Positions 36,831 to 46,875 of a stretch of 52,964 nucleotides of DNA are shown one piece after another. A model generated the notes under the pieces. It was not told where the DNA came from, searched no databases, and was given only the letters and a program-made list of their open reading frames with translations. The first letter of the stretch is position 1. Every line of letters begins with the position of its first letter. The DNA is from Pseudomonadales bacterium (GTDB taxonomy: Bacteria; Pseudomonadota; Gammaproteobacteria; Pseudomonadales; Azotimanducaceae): assembly GCA_007131295.1 (NCBI GenBank), contig SLQW01000173.1:1-52964 (forward strand), given 5' to 3'. The translations under genes were made by a program, and so were the position numbers.

Positions 36831-37778
36831 TCAGTGGAACATGGCGCTTATGGATTCCTCGTTACTGACCCGACGGATCGCTTCCGCCAGGAGATCGTCC
36901 AGAGACAGTTGCCTTATGCGGCTGCACGCAGCAGCGTCCGGGCGCAGCGGGATCGTGTCAGTGACCACCAGTTCGTCCAGCGTCGAAGCGTCGATACGCT
37001 CCACCGCCCCGCCCGAAAGAACCGGATGGGTGCAATAGGCGGTCACCCGGGTCGCGCCGTGGTCCTTAAGGGCCGCAGCGGCCTGACAGAGTGTACCCGC
37101 CGTGTCGACGATATCGTCGACTATCACGCAGGCCCTGCCTGCTACGTCGCCAATGATGTGCATGACCTGAGCTTCGTTGGGCCGAGGGCGGCGTTTGTCG
37201 ATGATCGCGAGATCGGCGTCATCGAGCTGCTTGGCGATGGCCCGCGCCCTGACTACCCCGCCCACGTCCGGAGAGACAACCGCCAGCTCATCGCCGCCGC
37301 TGGCACCGGCGTGGCGGGCGAGCGCATCCGCCACCAACACCGGCGATCCATAGACGTTGTCCACGGGCAGGTTGAAGAAGCCCTGGATCTGATCCGCATG
37401 CAGATCCACCGTGAGGACGCGGTGGCAGCCTGCCGCCGAGATCATGTCCGCGACCAGCTTGGCACTGATCGGTACGCGCGCCGAGCGCGGACGCCGGTCC
37501 TGACGCGCATATCCGTAGTAGGGAATCACCGCCGTGACGCGGCCGGCAGACGCCCGCCGCACCGCGTCCACCATGATCAGCAGTTCGAGCAGATTGTCGT
37601 TGGTCGGGGAGCAGGTGGACTGCAGGATGAACACATCCTTGCCGCGCACGTTCTCATCGATTTCGACGGTCACCTCACCGTCACTGAAGCGGCCAACTTC
37701 GGCTCGCCCGAGCGGCATCCGCAATCGGTCTACCACGCGCTGAGCCAACGTCCGGTTCGAGTTCCCGGAAAAGATCAT
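36831..37778 (-). CDS. prs: Ribose-phosphate pyrophosphokinase (PRPP synthase)
   Basis: A 315-residue enzyme making PRPP from ribose 5-phosphate and [64 protein letters not shown] and the PRPP loop [13 protein letters not shown] are all conserved; it ends [11 protein letters not shown] as in E. coli. Start ATG 37778 (MIFSGNSN) gives the family N-terminus; an upstream TTG at 37790 with GGATGAG ahead is possible. PRPP feeds NadC in this window and would be the substrate if the RecQ-linked PRTase domain is active. Directly follows tRNA-Gln. Confidence 0.96.
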   Translation of the reverse strand: MIFSGNSNRTLAQRVVDRLRMPLGRAEVGRFSDGEVTVEIDENVRGKDVFILQSTCSPTNDNLLELLIMVDAVRRASAGRVTAVIPYYGYARQDRRPRSARVPISAKLVADMISAAGCHRVLTVDLHADQIQGFFNLPVDNVYGSPVLVADALARHAGASGGDELAVVSPDVGGVVRARAIAKQLDDADLAIIDKRRPRPNEAQVMHIIGDVAGRACVIVDDIVDTAGTLCQAAAALKDHGATRVTAYCTHPVLSGGAVERIDASTLDELVVTDTIPLRPDAAACSRIRQLSLDDLLAEAIRRVSNEESISAMFH

Positions 37779-37858
37779 CAGGTTGGACAAGCGCTCATCC
37801 CCGGTAAGGCAGTCCGCATCAGCGTCGACGCGATGGCGGGAGCATCCCTCAGGCTGAT

Positions 37859-37934
37859 TGGCTGGGGTGGCAGGACTCGAACCTGCGAATGCCGGAATCA
37901 AAATCCGGTGCCTTACCAACTTGGCGACACCCCA
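37859..37934 (-). tRNA. tRNA-Gln (anticodon UUG)
   Basis: A 76-base cloverleaf on the minus strand starting TGGGGTGTCGCCAAG and ending GCCA with encoded CCA. The anticodon loop TTTTGAT on a CCGGA/TCCGG stem gives anticodon UUG. The U1-A72-type acceptor pair of glutamine tRNA is kept. Located 80 bases upstream of prs on the same strand, a common gammaproteobacterial arrangement. Confidence 0.95.
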
Positions 37935-38044
37935 ATCGGGACTCATCGCGGGCGCCGATCACGCGCTGCGGTGGCCTCGAGGAGGCGAACCGCCGGGGGA
38001 GCCCGCGAAAAAGGCGCGTATTCTGCTGCTGAGGCTGCGCCCTG

Positions 38045-38662
38045 TCAATTCGCAGTCAGGGCAGCTGGCGGGCCCGATTCGGCGAGGGACCAGGCACCGA
38101 TCACCACCGTGAGGCGGGTGTCTCCCCGTTCGAGTTGCACGCGCCGGGGCAGTGCGTAGTCATCTACCAGGCGGCGGTCCGACCACTCGATCTGCCAAGC
38201 GCTCTGGGTGACGGCGGCCGGTCGACCGTGAGCGTCGCGCTCAGCCACCTGCGCCGGATTGCCGGCAACGGCCACCGGTGCGGGAACACCCAGCACCCAG
38301 TAGCGCGCCTGCGCTACGGGAACGGAAAAGCCCAGGGTGGCGGCGAGCAACTCGTCGGCATCGTCGGCATAACGGGGACCTTCCGGCGTGTCCAATCGGA
38401 CGCCACCAGCGTGACTCTCGAGCAGCACGGCTCCCTGCCCCAGCGGACCCGTCAGCAACAGTCGAAACGAGTCGCCAACTTCCTGCGTCCAGCTCATGTT
38501 GGCACTGCCCCGCCCCTCGGGATGGCGCCACGCCACCTTGCCTTCGAGCACGAATGCCATGGGGTCTTCCGGCAACCGACCCTCCCCGTCCTCGGCGGGC
38601 GGCAGTACCGCACAACCAGTGACGACAAGGACGATCCAGGCCCATTTCAGGCCATGGCGCAT
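38045..38662 (-). CDS. lolB: Outer-membrane lipoprotein receptor LolB
   Basis: A 205-residue lipoprotein (signal with LVVTGC, lipidated C17) that takes lipoproteins from LolA and inserts them in the outer membrane. FVLEGKVAWRHPEGRGSANMSWTQEVGDSFRLLLTGPLGQGAVLL follows the LolB beta-sheet opening. It starts 2 bases after the TPR lipoprotein stop, so the two are coupled. In many relatives ispE follows lolB; here 110 bases of non-coding sequence lead directly to tRNA-Gln and prs. Confidence 0.92.
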   Translation of the reverse strand: MRHGLKWAWIVLVVTGCAVLPPAEDGEGRLPEDPMAFVLEGKVAWRHPEGRGSANMSWTQEVGDSFRLLLTGPLGQGAVLLESHAGGVRLDTPEGPRYADDADELLAATLGFSVPVAQARYWVLGVPAPVAVAGNPAQVAERDAHGRPAAVTQSAWQIEWSDRRLVDDYALPRRVQLERGDTRLTVVIGAWSLAESGPPAALTAN

Positions 38663-38663
38663 G

Positions 38664-40502
38664 TCAGCGACTCTCCAAGGTCGTACGCACGCCCAACGCG
38701 CGCTCGGGGCCGAGCAGCCTCCGCATGGTCTCATCGAGGACCGCGCTGTCCGGATCGAGCTCGAGACCCTCTCTCCAGACCTCGAGCGCGGCCTCTCGCT
38801 CGCCGGTAACCCACAGCACCTCACCTAGATGAGCCGCGATCTCATGATCTGGCATCGCGGCGTAGGCCCGCTCCAGCAATTCCAGCGCCCGCTCGTAATT
38901 GCCCAGGCGATACTCGACCCAGCCGAGCGAATCGATGTATGCCGGCTCGTCGGGGTACTTAGCCAGCGCCTGCTCGATCAGGTTCTTGGCCTCCTCGAAG
39001 CGATCGGTGCGGTCGGCGAGCACATAGCCCAGGGCATTCAGCGCCATGGCGTTGCGCGGCTCCCTTGCGAGGATGTGCCGAAGGTCCGACTCGAGGCCAT
39101 CGATGTCGTCGAACTGCTTGCGCGTCAGTGCCCGCAGGTAGCGCAGCTCGGTGTCGTCAGGGTGGGCCCCGAGAGCCTCATCGAGCACGACTAGCGCAGC
39201 AGCAGGCGCATCGGCTTCGAGCAGCAGGCCGCTTTCGAGCAACCAGAGCAGAGCGGCCTCGTCGGGATAGCGGGCCCGCTGACTCTGCATGTAACCCGCA
39301 AGGCCGTCCGGACCCGCCTGCTGCAGCAGCAGCGCCGAGGCACGCAGTTGGGCATTGCGAAACTCGTTGCCTGGGGCCACCTCACCGAAGGCAGCGACCG
39401 CGGCGTCGAGGTCACCTTCGGACTGAGCAAGTTCGCCCAGGTAGTAGTGGGCCACGTCGCCCCGCCGACCGGTGGCGATCAGGCGCTCGAGATAGTCCCG
39501 GGCCTCGCCCAGGTTCTCCTGCTCGGCAGCGAGCAGGGCAATGGAAAGCAGGATCTCGGGGTTGTCGCCAACCCGCGCCAGAAGCGCCTCGAAATCGCGC
39601 TGAGCAGCCGCGAGGTCGCCTGAACCCATGTACATCCGGGCTCGCGCGTAACGCAGCCGGACCTGCTCGTCGCCAGCATCGATCGATGCTCCGAACCAGG
39701 CGATGGCGTCGTCACGACGGCCGACCCGCTCCAGCAGGCGACCCTTGAGCAGCACGCCTTCCCGCGGCAGGTCGCGCGCCGCCAGCGGCTCGAGCAGCGC
39801 CAGCGCCGCTTCTGGCTTCCGGCCCTGCTCCAGCAGCACGGCGCGGGCAAAAGCCAGTTCGGAATCGTCAGGGAAACGACTATGGACTTCGGCCAGGGCC
39901 GCAAGCAGATCCGTTCGGGCTTCCGGATCCATGGCAGCGGCCTGCAGCGCCAGATAGCCAAAATTCGCCGCACCCGCCTGGGCCCGAAGCTCCGCGAGTT
40001 GCGCCAGCGCCTCTTCCAGAGCGTTGTCCCGGATCAGCGCGACGGCCGCCGCCTGACGCGCATTCGGATCCTGCGGAGAGACATCCACCCAGAGCATGGC
40101 GAGCTCCAGGCCAAGGGCCGTGTCCCGTTCCAGGGCGGCGAGCCGGACCGCATGCGCGATCACGCCCGGATCGCGGGTGCGGCGGGCCTGCTTCTCGTAA
40201 AGCTTCAGGGCCGCTTTGAGGTCCCCCTGCCGCAGCGCCAGTTCTGCCACCAGCAGCTCGTAGAGCGTGTCGCGCTCGAAGGCGGGACCGATGCTGACGG
40301 GCGTAGGCGCCACGATCTCGAGTCGGGGCTCGACCGCAGGCGGTTGCTGCGCTACGGGCTCAAGCTCAGTCACAGCCCGGGGGGATCCGGACGGAGCTTG
40401 CAGAACGCAACCGGACAGCCCCAGGGCCGCCAGAGGCAGTGCGTAAGCCAAGCTCCGCACCCAGCCCAGGAGCGCGCCGGAGGAGCAGGATTGCGCTATC
40501 AT
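38664..40502 (-). CDS. TPR-repeat lipoprotein upstream of lolB
   Basis: A 612-residue protein with a lipoprotein signal (LGLSGC, lipidated C32) and at least ten TPR-like helical repeats, clearest at MALNALGYVLADRTDRFEEAKNLIEQALAKYPD and the following YIDSLGWVEYRLGNYERALELLERAY. Homologues sit beside lolB and hemA in many gammaproteobacteria (Pseudomonas PA4667 type). A role in outer-membrane assembly is suspected, not shown. Divergent from hemA across 32 bases. Confidence 0.85.
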   Translation of the reverse strand: MIAQSCSSGALLGWVRSLAYALPLAALGLSGCVLQAPSGSPRAVTELEPVAQQPPAVEPRLEIVAPTPVSIGPAFERDTLYELLVAELALRQGDLKAALKLYEKQARRTRDPGVIAHAVRLAALERDTALGLELAMLWVDVSPQDPNARQAAAVALIRDNALEEALAQLAELRAQAGAANFGYLALQAAAMDPEARTDLLAALAEVHSRFPDDSELAFARAVLLEQGRKPEAALALLEPLAARDLPREGVLLKGRLLERVGRRDDAIAWFGASIDAGDEQVRLRYARARMYMGSGDLAAAQRDFEALLARVGDNPEILLSIALLAAEQENLGEARDYLERLIATGRRGDVAHYYLGELAQSEGDLDAAVAAFGEVAPGNEFRNAQLRASALLLQQAGPDGLAGYMQSQRARYPDEAALLWLLESGLLLEADAPAAALVVLDEALGAHPDDTELRYLRALTRKQFDDIDGLESDLRHILAREPRNAMALNALGYVLADRTDRFEEAKNLIEQALAKYPDEPAYIDSLGWVEYRLGNYERALELLERAYAAMPDHEIAAHLGEVLWVTGEREAALEVWREGLELDPDSAVLDETMRRLLGPERALGVRTTLESR

Positions 40503-40534
40503 AGAGACTCCCGGAACGGAGAGACCCCGGCGCT

Positions 40535-41803
40535 ATGGGCCTTTTTGCGCTCGGATTCAATCATGTCACCGCGCCGGTGGAGTTGCGCGAGCGCGTCGCG
40601 TTTCCAAGCAACCAGCTCCCCGAAGCCCTGCGTGACCTGCACGGCGCCCTCGAGCTGCCCGAGGTGGCGATCCTTTCCACCTGCAACCGCACCGAATTCT
40701 ATTGCCAGAGCGGCGCCGTGGACCATGGTCAGCTGCTGCGCTGGGTGAGTGATTACCATCGTCTGGACCTGCGTCGACTCGAATCCTCAAGTTACCTGTA
40801 CCACCACGACGCCGCCGTACGTCACGCCATGCGGGTCGCCTCCGGCCTCGATTCAATGGTCCTCGGCGAACCGCAGATCCTGGGTCAGGTCAAGGAAGCC
40901 TGGGAGGCGGCACGCGGTGCAGGCACCATGGGGCCGGAACTCGAACGCCTTTCCCAGCATACGCTAGTCGTCGCCAAGCGGGTACGCACCGATACCGAGA
41001 TCGGTCGCCATCCGGTCTCCGTGGCCTATGCCGCGGTCTCCCTAGCCCAGCAGATCTTCGCCGACATCGCCCGGGCCCAAGTGCTGCTGGTGGGCGCTGG
41101 CGACACCGTCGAGCTGGTCGCCGAACACCTGCGCCAGGCCGGCGTCAGCCGGATGACCATCGCCAACCGTACCCTCGCAAGAGCCCGGGAACTCGCAGGC
41201 CGCTTCGGCGCCGACAGCGTGCTGCTGTCGGACCTGCCGCGTGTGCTGCCAGCGGCAGACATCGTCATCACCTCCACCGCCGCCGATCTGCCGGTGCTCG
41301 GTAAGGGCATGGTGGAGACCGCGATTCGTGCCCGTAAACGTGAACCGATGCTGCTCGTGGACATTGCCGTGCCGCGGGACATCGAGAGCCAGGTCGGCGA
41401 ACTCGAAGATGTCTTCCTCTACACCATCGATGATCTGGCGGAGATCGTGGCGGAGAATCGGCGCTCACGGGCGGAGGCCGCGGAAGAAGCTGAGCAGATC
41501 ATCGCCCATGGGGTGACGTCGTGGCTGCGCGACCTCCGCTCGCAAGAGGCGGTGGCCACGGTCAAGGCGTTCCGCAATCATGCCGAGCGCATCAGTCAGG
41601 AAGAGCTCGAGCGCCACCTGCGCCGCCTCAAGCGTGGCGACGACCCGCAAGAGGTCCTGACCCGGCTAGCGCGCAGCCTGACCAACAAGCTCATCCATAC
41701 GCCGAGCAGGCAGCTGCGGGAAGCGGGCGCGGAAGGCCGCGACGAGGTCATCGTTCACGGCCGGCGGCTGCTGGGCCTCGACCCGACCCACCACGACGAG
41801 TAG
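40535..41803 (+). CDS. hemA: Glutamyl-tRNA reductase
   Basis: A 422-residue NADPH enzyme that reduces glutamyl-tRNA to glutamate-1-semialdehyde, the first committed step of tetrapyrrole synthesis by the C5 route. LSTCNRTEFY holds catalytic C50; SGLDSMVLGEPQILGQVK binds substrate, and VLLVGAGDTVELVAEHL starts the NADPH domain. The C-terminal dimerisation domain is present. GGAGA lies about 11 bases ahead of the ATG. First gene of hemA-prfA-prmC-moeB. Confidence 0.97.
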   Translation: MGLFALGFNHVTAPVELRERVAFPSNQLPEALRDLHGALELPEVAILSTCNRTEFYCQSGAVDHGQLLRWVSDYHRLDLRRLESSSYLYHHDAAVRHAMRVASGLDSMVLGEPQILGQVKEAWEAARGAGTMGPELERLSQHTLVVAKRVRTDTEIGRHPVSVAYAAVSLAQQIFADIARAQVLLVGAGDTVELVAEHLRQAGVSRMTIANRTLARARELAGRFGADSVLLSDLPRVLPAADIVITSTAADLPVLGKGMVETAIRARKREPMLLVDIAVPRDIESQVGELEDVFLYTIDDLAEIVAENRRSRAEAAEEAEQIIAHGVTSWLRDLRSQEAVATVKAFRNHAERISQEELERHLRRLKRGDDPQEVLTRLARSLTNKLIHTPSRQLREAGAEGRDEVIVHGRRLLGLDPTHHDE

Positions 41804-41810
41804 CCTCGGC

Positions 41811-41863
41811 CAGCCTGTGAGGCCCAGCCGTGAGGCCCAGCCGTGAGGCCCAGCCGTGAGGTC
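41811..41863 (+). repeat. 13-bp tandem repeat between hemA and prfA
   Basis: Four head-to-tail copies of CAGCCGTGAGGCC: the first has one extra base (CAGCCTGTGAGGCC, 41811-41824), the next two are identical, and the last ends GGTC (41851-41863). It fills most of the gap between the two genes and ends 23 bases before the prfA GTG. Copy number is probably unstable. Confidence 0.9.
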
Positions 41864-41886
41864 CAACCCTTCATCATCGAGCCGTC

Positions 41887-42969
41887 GTGAAGCCATCCAT
41901 AGCCCGCAAGCTGGAAGAAGTTCGTGACCGTCACAGCGAGCTGACGGCGCTCATGTCCGACCCTGAAGTCGCCGCAGACGCGCCGCGCTTCACCCGACTG
42001 TCCCAGGAATACGCGGAACTCGAACCCATCGTCACCCAGCTCATTCGCCTCGAGCAGCTGGAGCAGGAGCGTATGGAGGCCGAGGAACTGCTCTCCGACG
42101 ACGACCCGCAGATGCGGGAGCTGGCGCAGGAGTCCCACCGCGGCAGCAGCGAGGCGCTGGCCGAGGTCGAACAGGAAATCGAGCGCCTGCTGCTGCCCAG
42201 AGACCCGGCCGACAAGGCGCCTGCCTTTCTCGAGATCCGCGCAGGCACGGGTGGCGACGAAGCGGCCCTGTTCGCCGGCACCCTGCTGCGCATGTATCTG
42301 CGCTATGCCGAGTCCAGAAGCTGGCAGGTCGAGATCCTGTCGCAGCGACCCGGTGAAGTTGGCGGTTATCGCGAGGTGATCGTCCGGATCGCCGGCACAG
42401 ACGTGTACGGGACACTCAAGTTCGAGTCCGGTACGCATCGGGTACAGCGGGTCCCCGAGACTGAGTCCCAGGGTCGCATCCATACTTCTGCCTGCACCAT
42501 AGCGGTGCTGCCGGAGCCTGCCGAGGTCGACGACGTGGCGGTGGCGCGGGAGGATCTGCGTATCGACACGTTCCGGTCATCGGGCGCTGGTGGCCAGCAC
42601 GTCAACAAGACCGACTCCGCCGTGCGCATCACCCATCTGCCGACCGGACTGGTGGTGGAGTGCCAGGACGAACGCTCGCAGCACAAGAACCGCGCCCGCG
42701 CGCTGGCGCTGCTGCAGGCCCGCCTCACCGACGAGGCCCGGCGTCGGGAGGCCGCAGCCCGGGCGGCCACCCGGCGCGACCTGGTGGGTACCGGCGACCG
42801 CTCCGAGCGCATCCGCACCTACAACTTTCCGCAGGGCAGAGTCACCGACCACCGCATCGACCTGACGCTGTACGCGCTTGACGACGTTATCGAAGGGCAG
42901 CTCGATCTCGTGATCGAGCCGCTACGCCGGGAACATCAGGCCGACCTCTTCGCTGCGCTTGGCGAGTGA
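41887..42969 (+). CDS. prfA: Peptide chain release factor 1
   Basis: A 360-residue factor that reads UAA and UAG stop codons. The recognition motif PxT is PET at 190-192, and the catalytic GGQ is at 235-237 in [17 protein letters not shown]. Its Gln is methylated by PrmC, encoded next. GTG start at 41887, without a strong ribosome site; the 13-bp tandem repeat lies just upstream. Its stop overlaps the prmC start (GTGA). Confidence 0.97.
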   Translation: MKPSIARKLEEVRDRHSELTALMSDPEVAADAPRFTRLSQEYAELEPIVTQLIRLEQLEQERMEAEELLSDDDPQMRELAQESHRGSSEALAEVEQEIERLLLPRDPADKAPAFLEIRAGTGGDEAALFAGTLLRMYLRYAESRSWQVEILSQRPGEVGGYREVIVRIAGTDVYGTLKFESGTHRVQRVPETESQGRIHTSACTIAVLPEPAEVDDVAVAREDLRIDTFRSSGAGGQHVNKTDSAVRITHLPTGLVVECQDERSQHKNRARALALLQARLTDEARRREAAARAATRRDLVGTGDRSERIRTYNFPQGRVTDHRIDLTLYALDDVIEGQLDLVIEPLRREHQADLFAALGE

Positions 42970-43814
42970 CGCCGTCCGTGCCCGCCGTCGAACTTCTGCT
43001 CCGCCACGCGCGTGAATTCGGTCTCGACCGGCTCGATGCGGAGGTCCTGCTCGCAGAGGTATGCACCTGGCCCCGCAGCCGGGTAATCGCGCATCCGGAA
43101 CGGCAAGTCGAGACTGCTGCAGCCGACCGCTTTCTTACCCTGGCACGCCGCCGCGCCGCCGGCGAGCCATTGGCGTACCTGCTTGGCCGCAGGGGGTTCA
43201 TGGACATCGAAGTCGAGGTATCGGCAGATGTTCTGATACCGCGCCCGGAAACCGAACTGCTGGTGACCACCGCACTGGCTCTAGACCTCCCGCCCGAGGC
43301 GCGCATCCTCGACCTGGGCACAGGCAGCGGCGCCATCGCCCTGGCACTGGCCAAGGCTCGCCCCGATTGGGACATTCTCGCCACGGACGTTTCAAGCCGG
43401 GCTCTGAAGGTCGCTCGGCGCAACGTCAGACGGATCGCACCGGGCCGCGTGCACCTGGTCGCCAGCGACTGGTTCAGCGCCCTCGCGCCCGTCCGCTTCG
43501 ATCTGCTGGTCAGCAATCCGCCCTATGTTGCCGTGAACGACCCTGAACTCGACAGCTGCGTCGCCGACCACGAACCGCCCAGGGCGCTTTTTGCCGCAAA
43601 CGACGGTCTCGCCGCTCTCGCACAGCTGGCTTCCACAGCCCCCGAGCGACTCGAGCCGGGCGGCTGGATTCTGCTCGAACACGGCCACCGACAGGGTCCG
43701 AGCGTGCGTGCAATGCTGGAGGCCGCAGGCCTCAGCGCAGTACGCAGCATCGCCGATGGGGGCGAGCGCGAGCGTGTTACGATCGCCCGCCGAAACGGCC
43801 TGCCCGGTGGCTGA
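42966..43814 (+). CDS. prmC: Release factor glutamine methyltransferase
   Basis: A 282-residue SAM-dependent enzyme that methylates the GGQ glutamine of RF1 and RF2. RPETE at 93-97, the SAM motif DLGTGSG at 116-122 and the catalytic NPPY at 184-187 are seen. GTG start overlaps the prfA stop by four bases, coupling enzyme and substrate production. The helical N-terminal substrate domain covers about 1-75. Confidence 0.96.
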   Translation: MTPSVPAVELLLRHAREFGLDRLDAEVLLAEVCTWPRSRVIAHPERQVETAAADRFLTLARRRAAGEPLAYLLGRRGFMDIEVEVSADVLIPRPETELLVTTALALDLPPEARILDLGTGSGAIALALAKARPDWDILATDVSSRALKVARRNVRRIAPGRVHLVASDWFSALAPVRFDLLVSNPPYVAVNDPELDSCVADHEPPRALFAANDGLAALAQLASTAPERLEPGGWILLEHGHRQGPSVRAMLEAAGLSAVRSIADGGERERVTIARRNGLPGG

Positions 43815-43861
43815 GTTCAGACCCGCAAGCCAGGCCGCCGAAGTTCGACGGGAGCCCGCTC

Positions 43862-44626
43862 GTGGACGATGCCGACCTGCTCCGCTACAGCCGCCAGATC
43901 ATGCTTCCCGAGTTCGACGTGGCGGGACAGGAGCGCCTCGCGGCTGCGCGCGTACTCATGGTTGGGCTCGGCGGGCTCGGCTCGCCCGCTGCGATGTACC
44001 TGGCTGCTGCCGGAGTCGGCACGCTGTTGCTAGGCGACGACGACGTGGTGGACGTATCCAACCTGCAGCGACAGATCGTTCACGCTGAAGCGGACCTGGG
44101 GCGTGCGAAGACCGATTCGGCGCGGGACAGGCTGCTGGCGCTCAATCCGCGGCTGCATATCGAGACCTGCACGTCGCGGCTCACCGGTGATGTTCTTGAT
44201 CGGGCCGTGGCGGACGTGGATCTGGTGCTCGACGGGACCGACAACCTGACCACCCGATACGCCATCAATCGAGCCTGCCTGCGCTTCGGTCGCCCCTGGG
44301 TGTCCGCTGCAGCAATCCGCTTCGAAGCCCAGATCACATGCTTCGATCCGCGGAGTGAAGACTCACCCTGTTACCGGTGCCTGTGGCCGGATGTTGCCGA
44401 AGTGGAACTGAATTGCGCCGAGAATGGCGTGATTGCGCCCCTTGTCGGCGTCATTGGGTCGCTGCAGGCCCTGGAGGCTCTGAAACTGCTCACCGGCACC
44501 GGCGAGCCGCTGCTGGGACGCCTGCTCACTTTTGACGCCCTCGGCGGGCGCTGGCAAGAGTTCCGGCTCAACCGCCGGGCCGACTGCGCCGACTGCGGAG
44601 CAGGCTCTACGGCAGCGACCGATTGA
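43862..44626 (+). CDS. moeB: MoeB/ThiF-type sulfur-carrier adenylyltransferase
   Basis: A 254-residue E1-like enzyme that adenylates the C-terminal Gly-Gly of MoaD or ThiS. The ATP loop is GLGGLG at 35-40; RQI and DGTDNLTTRYAIN are conserved; C170/C173 and a CADC pair near 244-247 bind zinc; C185 is in the position of the MoeB crossover-loop Cys. No rhodanese domain is attached. Its place after prmC fits moeB of gammaproteobacteria, but ThiF or HesA roles cannot be excluded. GTG start. Confidence 0.88.
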   Translation: MDDADLLRYSRQIMLPEFDVAGQERLAAARVLMVGLGGLGSPAAMYLAAAGVGTLLLGDDDVVDVSNLQRQIVHAEADLGRAKTDSARDRLLALNPRLHIETCTSRLTGDVLDRAVADVDLVLDGTDNLTTRYAINRACLRFGRPWVSAAAIRFEAQITCFDPRSEDSPCYRCLWPDVAEVELNCAENGVIAPLVGVIGSLQALEALKLLTGTGEPLLGRLLTFDALGGRWQEFRLNRRADCADCGAGSTAATD

Positions 44627-44642
44627 TGCCGGGCAGCTCCCG

Positions 44643-45302
44643 TCAGGTCGAGCCGAAACCGAGTTCGTCGCCCAGGGCGGCGCCCAGCCGCGCGCGGATC
44701 AGTGCCATGTCGGTGGGTGCTCCGAGCTCGGCTAGCTGCGTGACCGCGAGACCCGTCATGCCGCAGGGATTGATGCGCGCGAACGGCGCAAGATCCATGT
44801 CGACGTTCAAGGCGAGACCGTGGTAACTGCAGCCGCGTCGAACGCGCAGCCCGAGGGCGGCGATCTTGGCCCCTGCCACATAAACGCCGGGAGCATCCGC
44901 CCGCGCCTCAGCATCGATGTCCCACTCGGCCAAGAGCGCGATGACCGCGTTCTCGATGGCGCTGACGAGCGCCCGTACGCCTATTCCGAGACGGCGGACA
45001 TCGAGCAGCAGGTACCCCACCAGTTGGCCTGGGCCGTGATAAGTGACCTGACCGCCGCGATCGCTCTGCACGACGGGTATATCGCCGGGCGTCAGCAGAT
45101 GCTCGGCCCGCCCGGCCTGACCCTGGGTGAATACCGGCGCGTGCTCCAGCCACCAGATCTCGTCCGCTGTCGTCGCACTGCGTGCTTCCGTGAAGGCCTG
45201 CTGGCGCGCCATCCATTCGGCGTAGTCACAACCTGTGCCCAACCAGCGCACCTGCGGCGCAGCTGGCGTCGGGGCACGTTGCTCAGAGAACGAGGGTGAC
45301 AC
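44643..45302 (-). CDS. lipB: Octanoyl-[ACP]:protein octanoyltransferase
   Basis: A 219-residue enzyme moving octanoate from ACP to lipoyl domains, upstream of Lip[28 protein letters not shown] at 82-93, the catalytic K146 ([19 protein letters not shown]) and C180 (INPCG) are conserved. No ATG is available; GTG at 45302 gives a normal length and overlaps the ybeD end by 20 bases, while GTG at 45251 would shorten it to 202 residues. Convergent with moeB, 16 bases away. End of the nadD-lipB gene series. Confidence 0.94.
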   Translation of the reverse strand: MSPSFSEQRAPTPAAPQVRWLGTGCDYAEWMARQQAFTEARSATTADEIWWLEHAPVFTQGQAGRAEHLLTPGDIPVVQSDRGGQVTYHGPGQLVGYLLLDVRRLGIGVRALVSAIENAVIALLAEWDIDAEARADAPGVYVAGAKIAALGLRVRRGCSYHGLALNVDMDLAPFARINPCGMTGLAVTQLAELGAPTDMALIRARLGAALGDELGFGST

Positions 45303-45552
45303 GGCCTGTAGCCTTGAGGTCCGCGTGCAGGGCCTTGAGCTGCGCCTCGCTACGAGCCTCGATCGCCAGCGTGACCGCAACCCAACGCCCGTTCCGGGAT
45401 GTGCGCAACGACACCGCGTCATGGTCAGTGTCTGGCGCATGCCGGCGCACGACCTCGAGAACGAGCGCGGGAAAGTCGTCTGCGTGCTCACCCATCACCT
45501 TGATCGGATAGCGGCAGGGAAACTCGATGCGCGGTGCCTTCTGCCCGCTCAT
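45283..45552 (-). CDS. ybeD: UPF0250/YbeD family protein
   Basis: An 89-residue ferredoxin-fold (ACT-like) protein. [13 protein letters not shown], the variable middle and [30 protein letters not shown] match YbeD, which sits between dacA and lipB in most gammaproteobacteria. It may regulate lipoate synthesis or the transferase, but its role is unproved. GAGG lies 7 bases before the ATG. Confidence 0.93.
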   Translation of the reverse strand: MSGQKAPRIEFPCRYPIKVMGEHADDFPALVLEVVRRHAPDTDHDAVSLRTSRNGRWVAVTLAIEARSEAQLKALHADLKATGRVTLVL

Positions 45553-45565
45553 GGGGAAACCTCGA

Positions 45566-46747
45566 TCAGGAGAACAGGCGCATGAAGAAGAGCTGCAAGG
45601 AATGCCACACGCGCCGGAAGAATCCAGCCGTCTCCACCGTCGCGAGCGCGACCACGGCAGCGCTGTAGACTTCTTCGTCATCGAGAACCACACGCAGCGT
45701 GCCGACGCGTTCACCCGCCGCAATGGGCGCGATCAGCCAGGGCTCCATGGTGATCGTGGCTTCGAGTGCATCGTAGCGGCCCCGCGGAATCGTCAGCACC
45801 ACATCGCCTTCGAGACCGACTGCGACATCGTCGTCCCGCCCCTTCCACACCGGGCTGCGTTCGAGCTGCTGTGCGCCTGCATAGAGGTTGCGGGTCTCGA
45901 AGAAGCGGAAACCGTAGCGCAGGAGCGCCTGACTTTCGCGGGCGCGAGCGCGCGTACTCTCGGTACCCATCACCACGGAAATGAGACGCATGCCGTCTCG
46001 TTCGGCGGAGGCCACGAGACAATAGCCTGCAGCTTCCGTGTGGCCGGTCTTGACGCCGTCCACGGTCTGGTCCATCCACAGAAGCGAATTGCGGTTGCGC
46101 TGCGTGATCGGAGCGCCAGTCTGAAAATCGCGACCATACGTGAACTCGCGTTCCGCATAGATCGCGTAGTGCTCCGGATGATCCGCGATAAGCCGCCGGG
46201 TCAGGATGGCCTGATCGCGGGCTGAAGTGTACATCTCCGGGTCGGGCCAGCCGGTGGCATTGGTAAAGTGGGTGTTGGTCATGCCGAGCCTGGCCGCATG
46301 CGCATTCATCATTTCGGCAAACGCTTCCTCGCTGCCGGCCAGATACTCGGCTACGGCGACGCTGGCGTCGTTCCCAGACTGAATGATGATCCCGCGCGCA
46401 AGATCCTCGAGCCGCACCCGGTCGCCGACGTGGACGAACATCTTCGAGCCGCCCGTGCGCCAGGCCTTCTCCGAAATCGGCACCTCGTCGTCGAGCGTGA
46501 CCCTGCCCGCAGCCAGCTCCTCGGCCAGGATGTAGTCGGTCATGATCTTGGCGAGTGACGCCGGCGGCAGGCGCTCGTCCGCATTCTGCTCCGCGAGCAC
46601 GGCCCCAGTGGCGGCGTCCATGAGGATCCAGCCGGTGGCCTGCAGCTGTGGTGGCGCCGGAACAATCGCCTGGGCATGGAGCTGCGGCACCGCGGCCAGC
46701 AGCAGAAGCAGGACCACCGCTACGCGGGCCAGAACAGCTTGCATCAT
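45566..46747 (-). CDS. dacA: D-alanyl-D-alanine carboxypeptidase (PBP5/6 type)
   Basis: A 393-residue low-molecular-weight PBP that trims stem pentapeptides. Signal peptide about 1-26 (ending LHAQ). Active-site S64xxK67 (PASLAK), S124-G-N126 and the KTG box in GVKTGHTEAAG are complete. The C-terminal beta domain ends with an amphipathic helix (HSLQLFFMRLFS) for membrane attachment. ATG at 46747 is chosen with GGAATG about 8 bases ahead; ATG codons at 46756 and 46744 are alternatives. Confidence 0.95.
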   Translation of the reverse strand: MMQAVLARVAVVLLLLLAAVPQLHAQAIVPAPPQLQATGWILMDAATGAVLAEQNADERLPPASLAKIMTDYILAEELAAGRVTLDDEVPISEKAWRTGGSKMFVHVGDRVRLEDLARGIIIQSGNDASVAVAEYLAGSEEAFAEMMNAHAARLGMTNTHFTNATGWPDPEMYTSARDQAILTRRLIADHPEHYAIYAEREFTYGRDFQTGAPITQRNRNSLLWMDQTVDGVKTGHTEAAGYCLVASAERDGMRLISVVMGTESTRARARESQALLRYGFRFFETRNLYAGAQQLERSPVWKGRDDDVAVGLEGDVVLTIPRGRYDALEATITMEPWLIAPIAAGERVGTLRVVLDDEEVYSAAVVALATVETAGFFRRVWHSLQLFFMRLFS

Positions 46748-46875
46748 GGGCAACATTCCGGATCGATTGGAGGAAACATAGGGGTAGCGCGCGCGGCCGC
46801 GAGTGTAGCATGGGACGCCTGGAAAGCCGGCCGCGTCAGGTCTCGCCGTCCGCGCTGCAGCCGGCTCTTCGATCA

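Noticed and set aside
42454-42462. PET instead of PAT in RF1 as altered stop-codon reading
   Set aside because: The middle residue of PxT varies naturally in RF1; no sign of recoding in the window.
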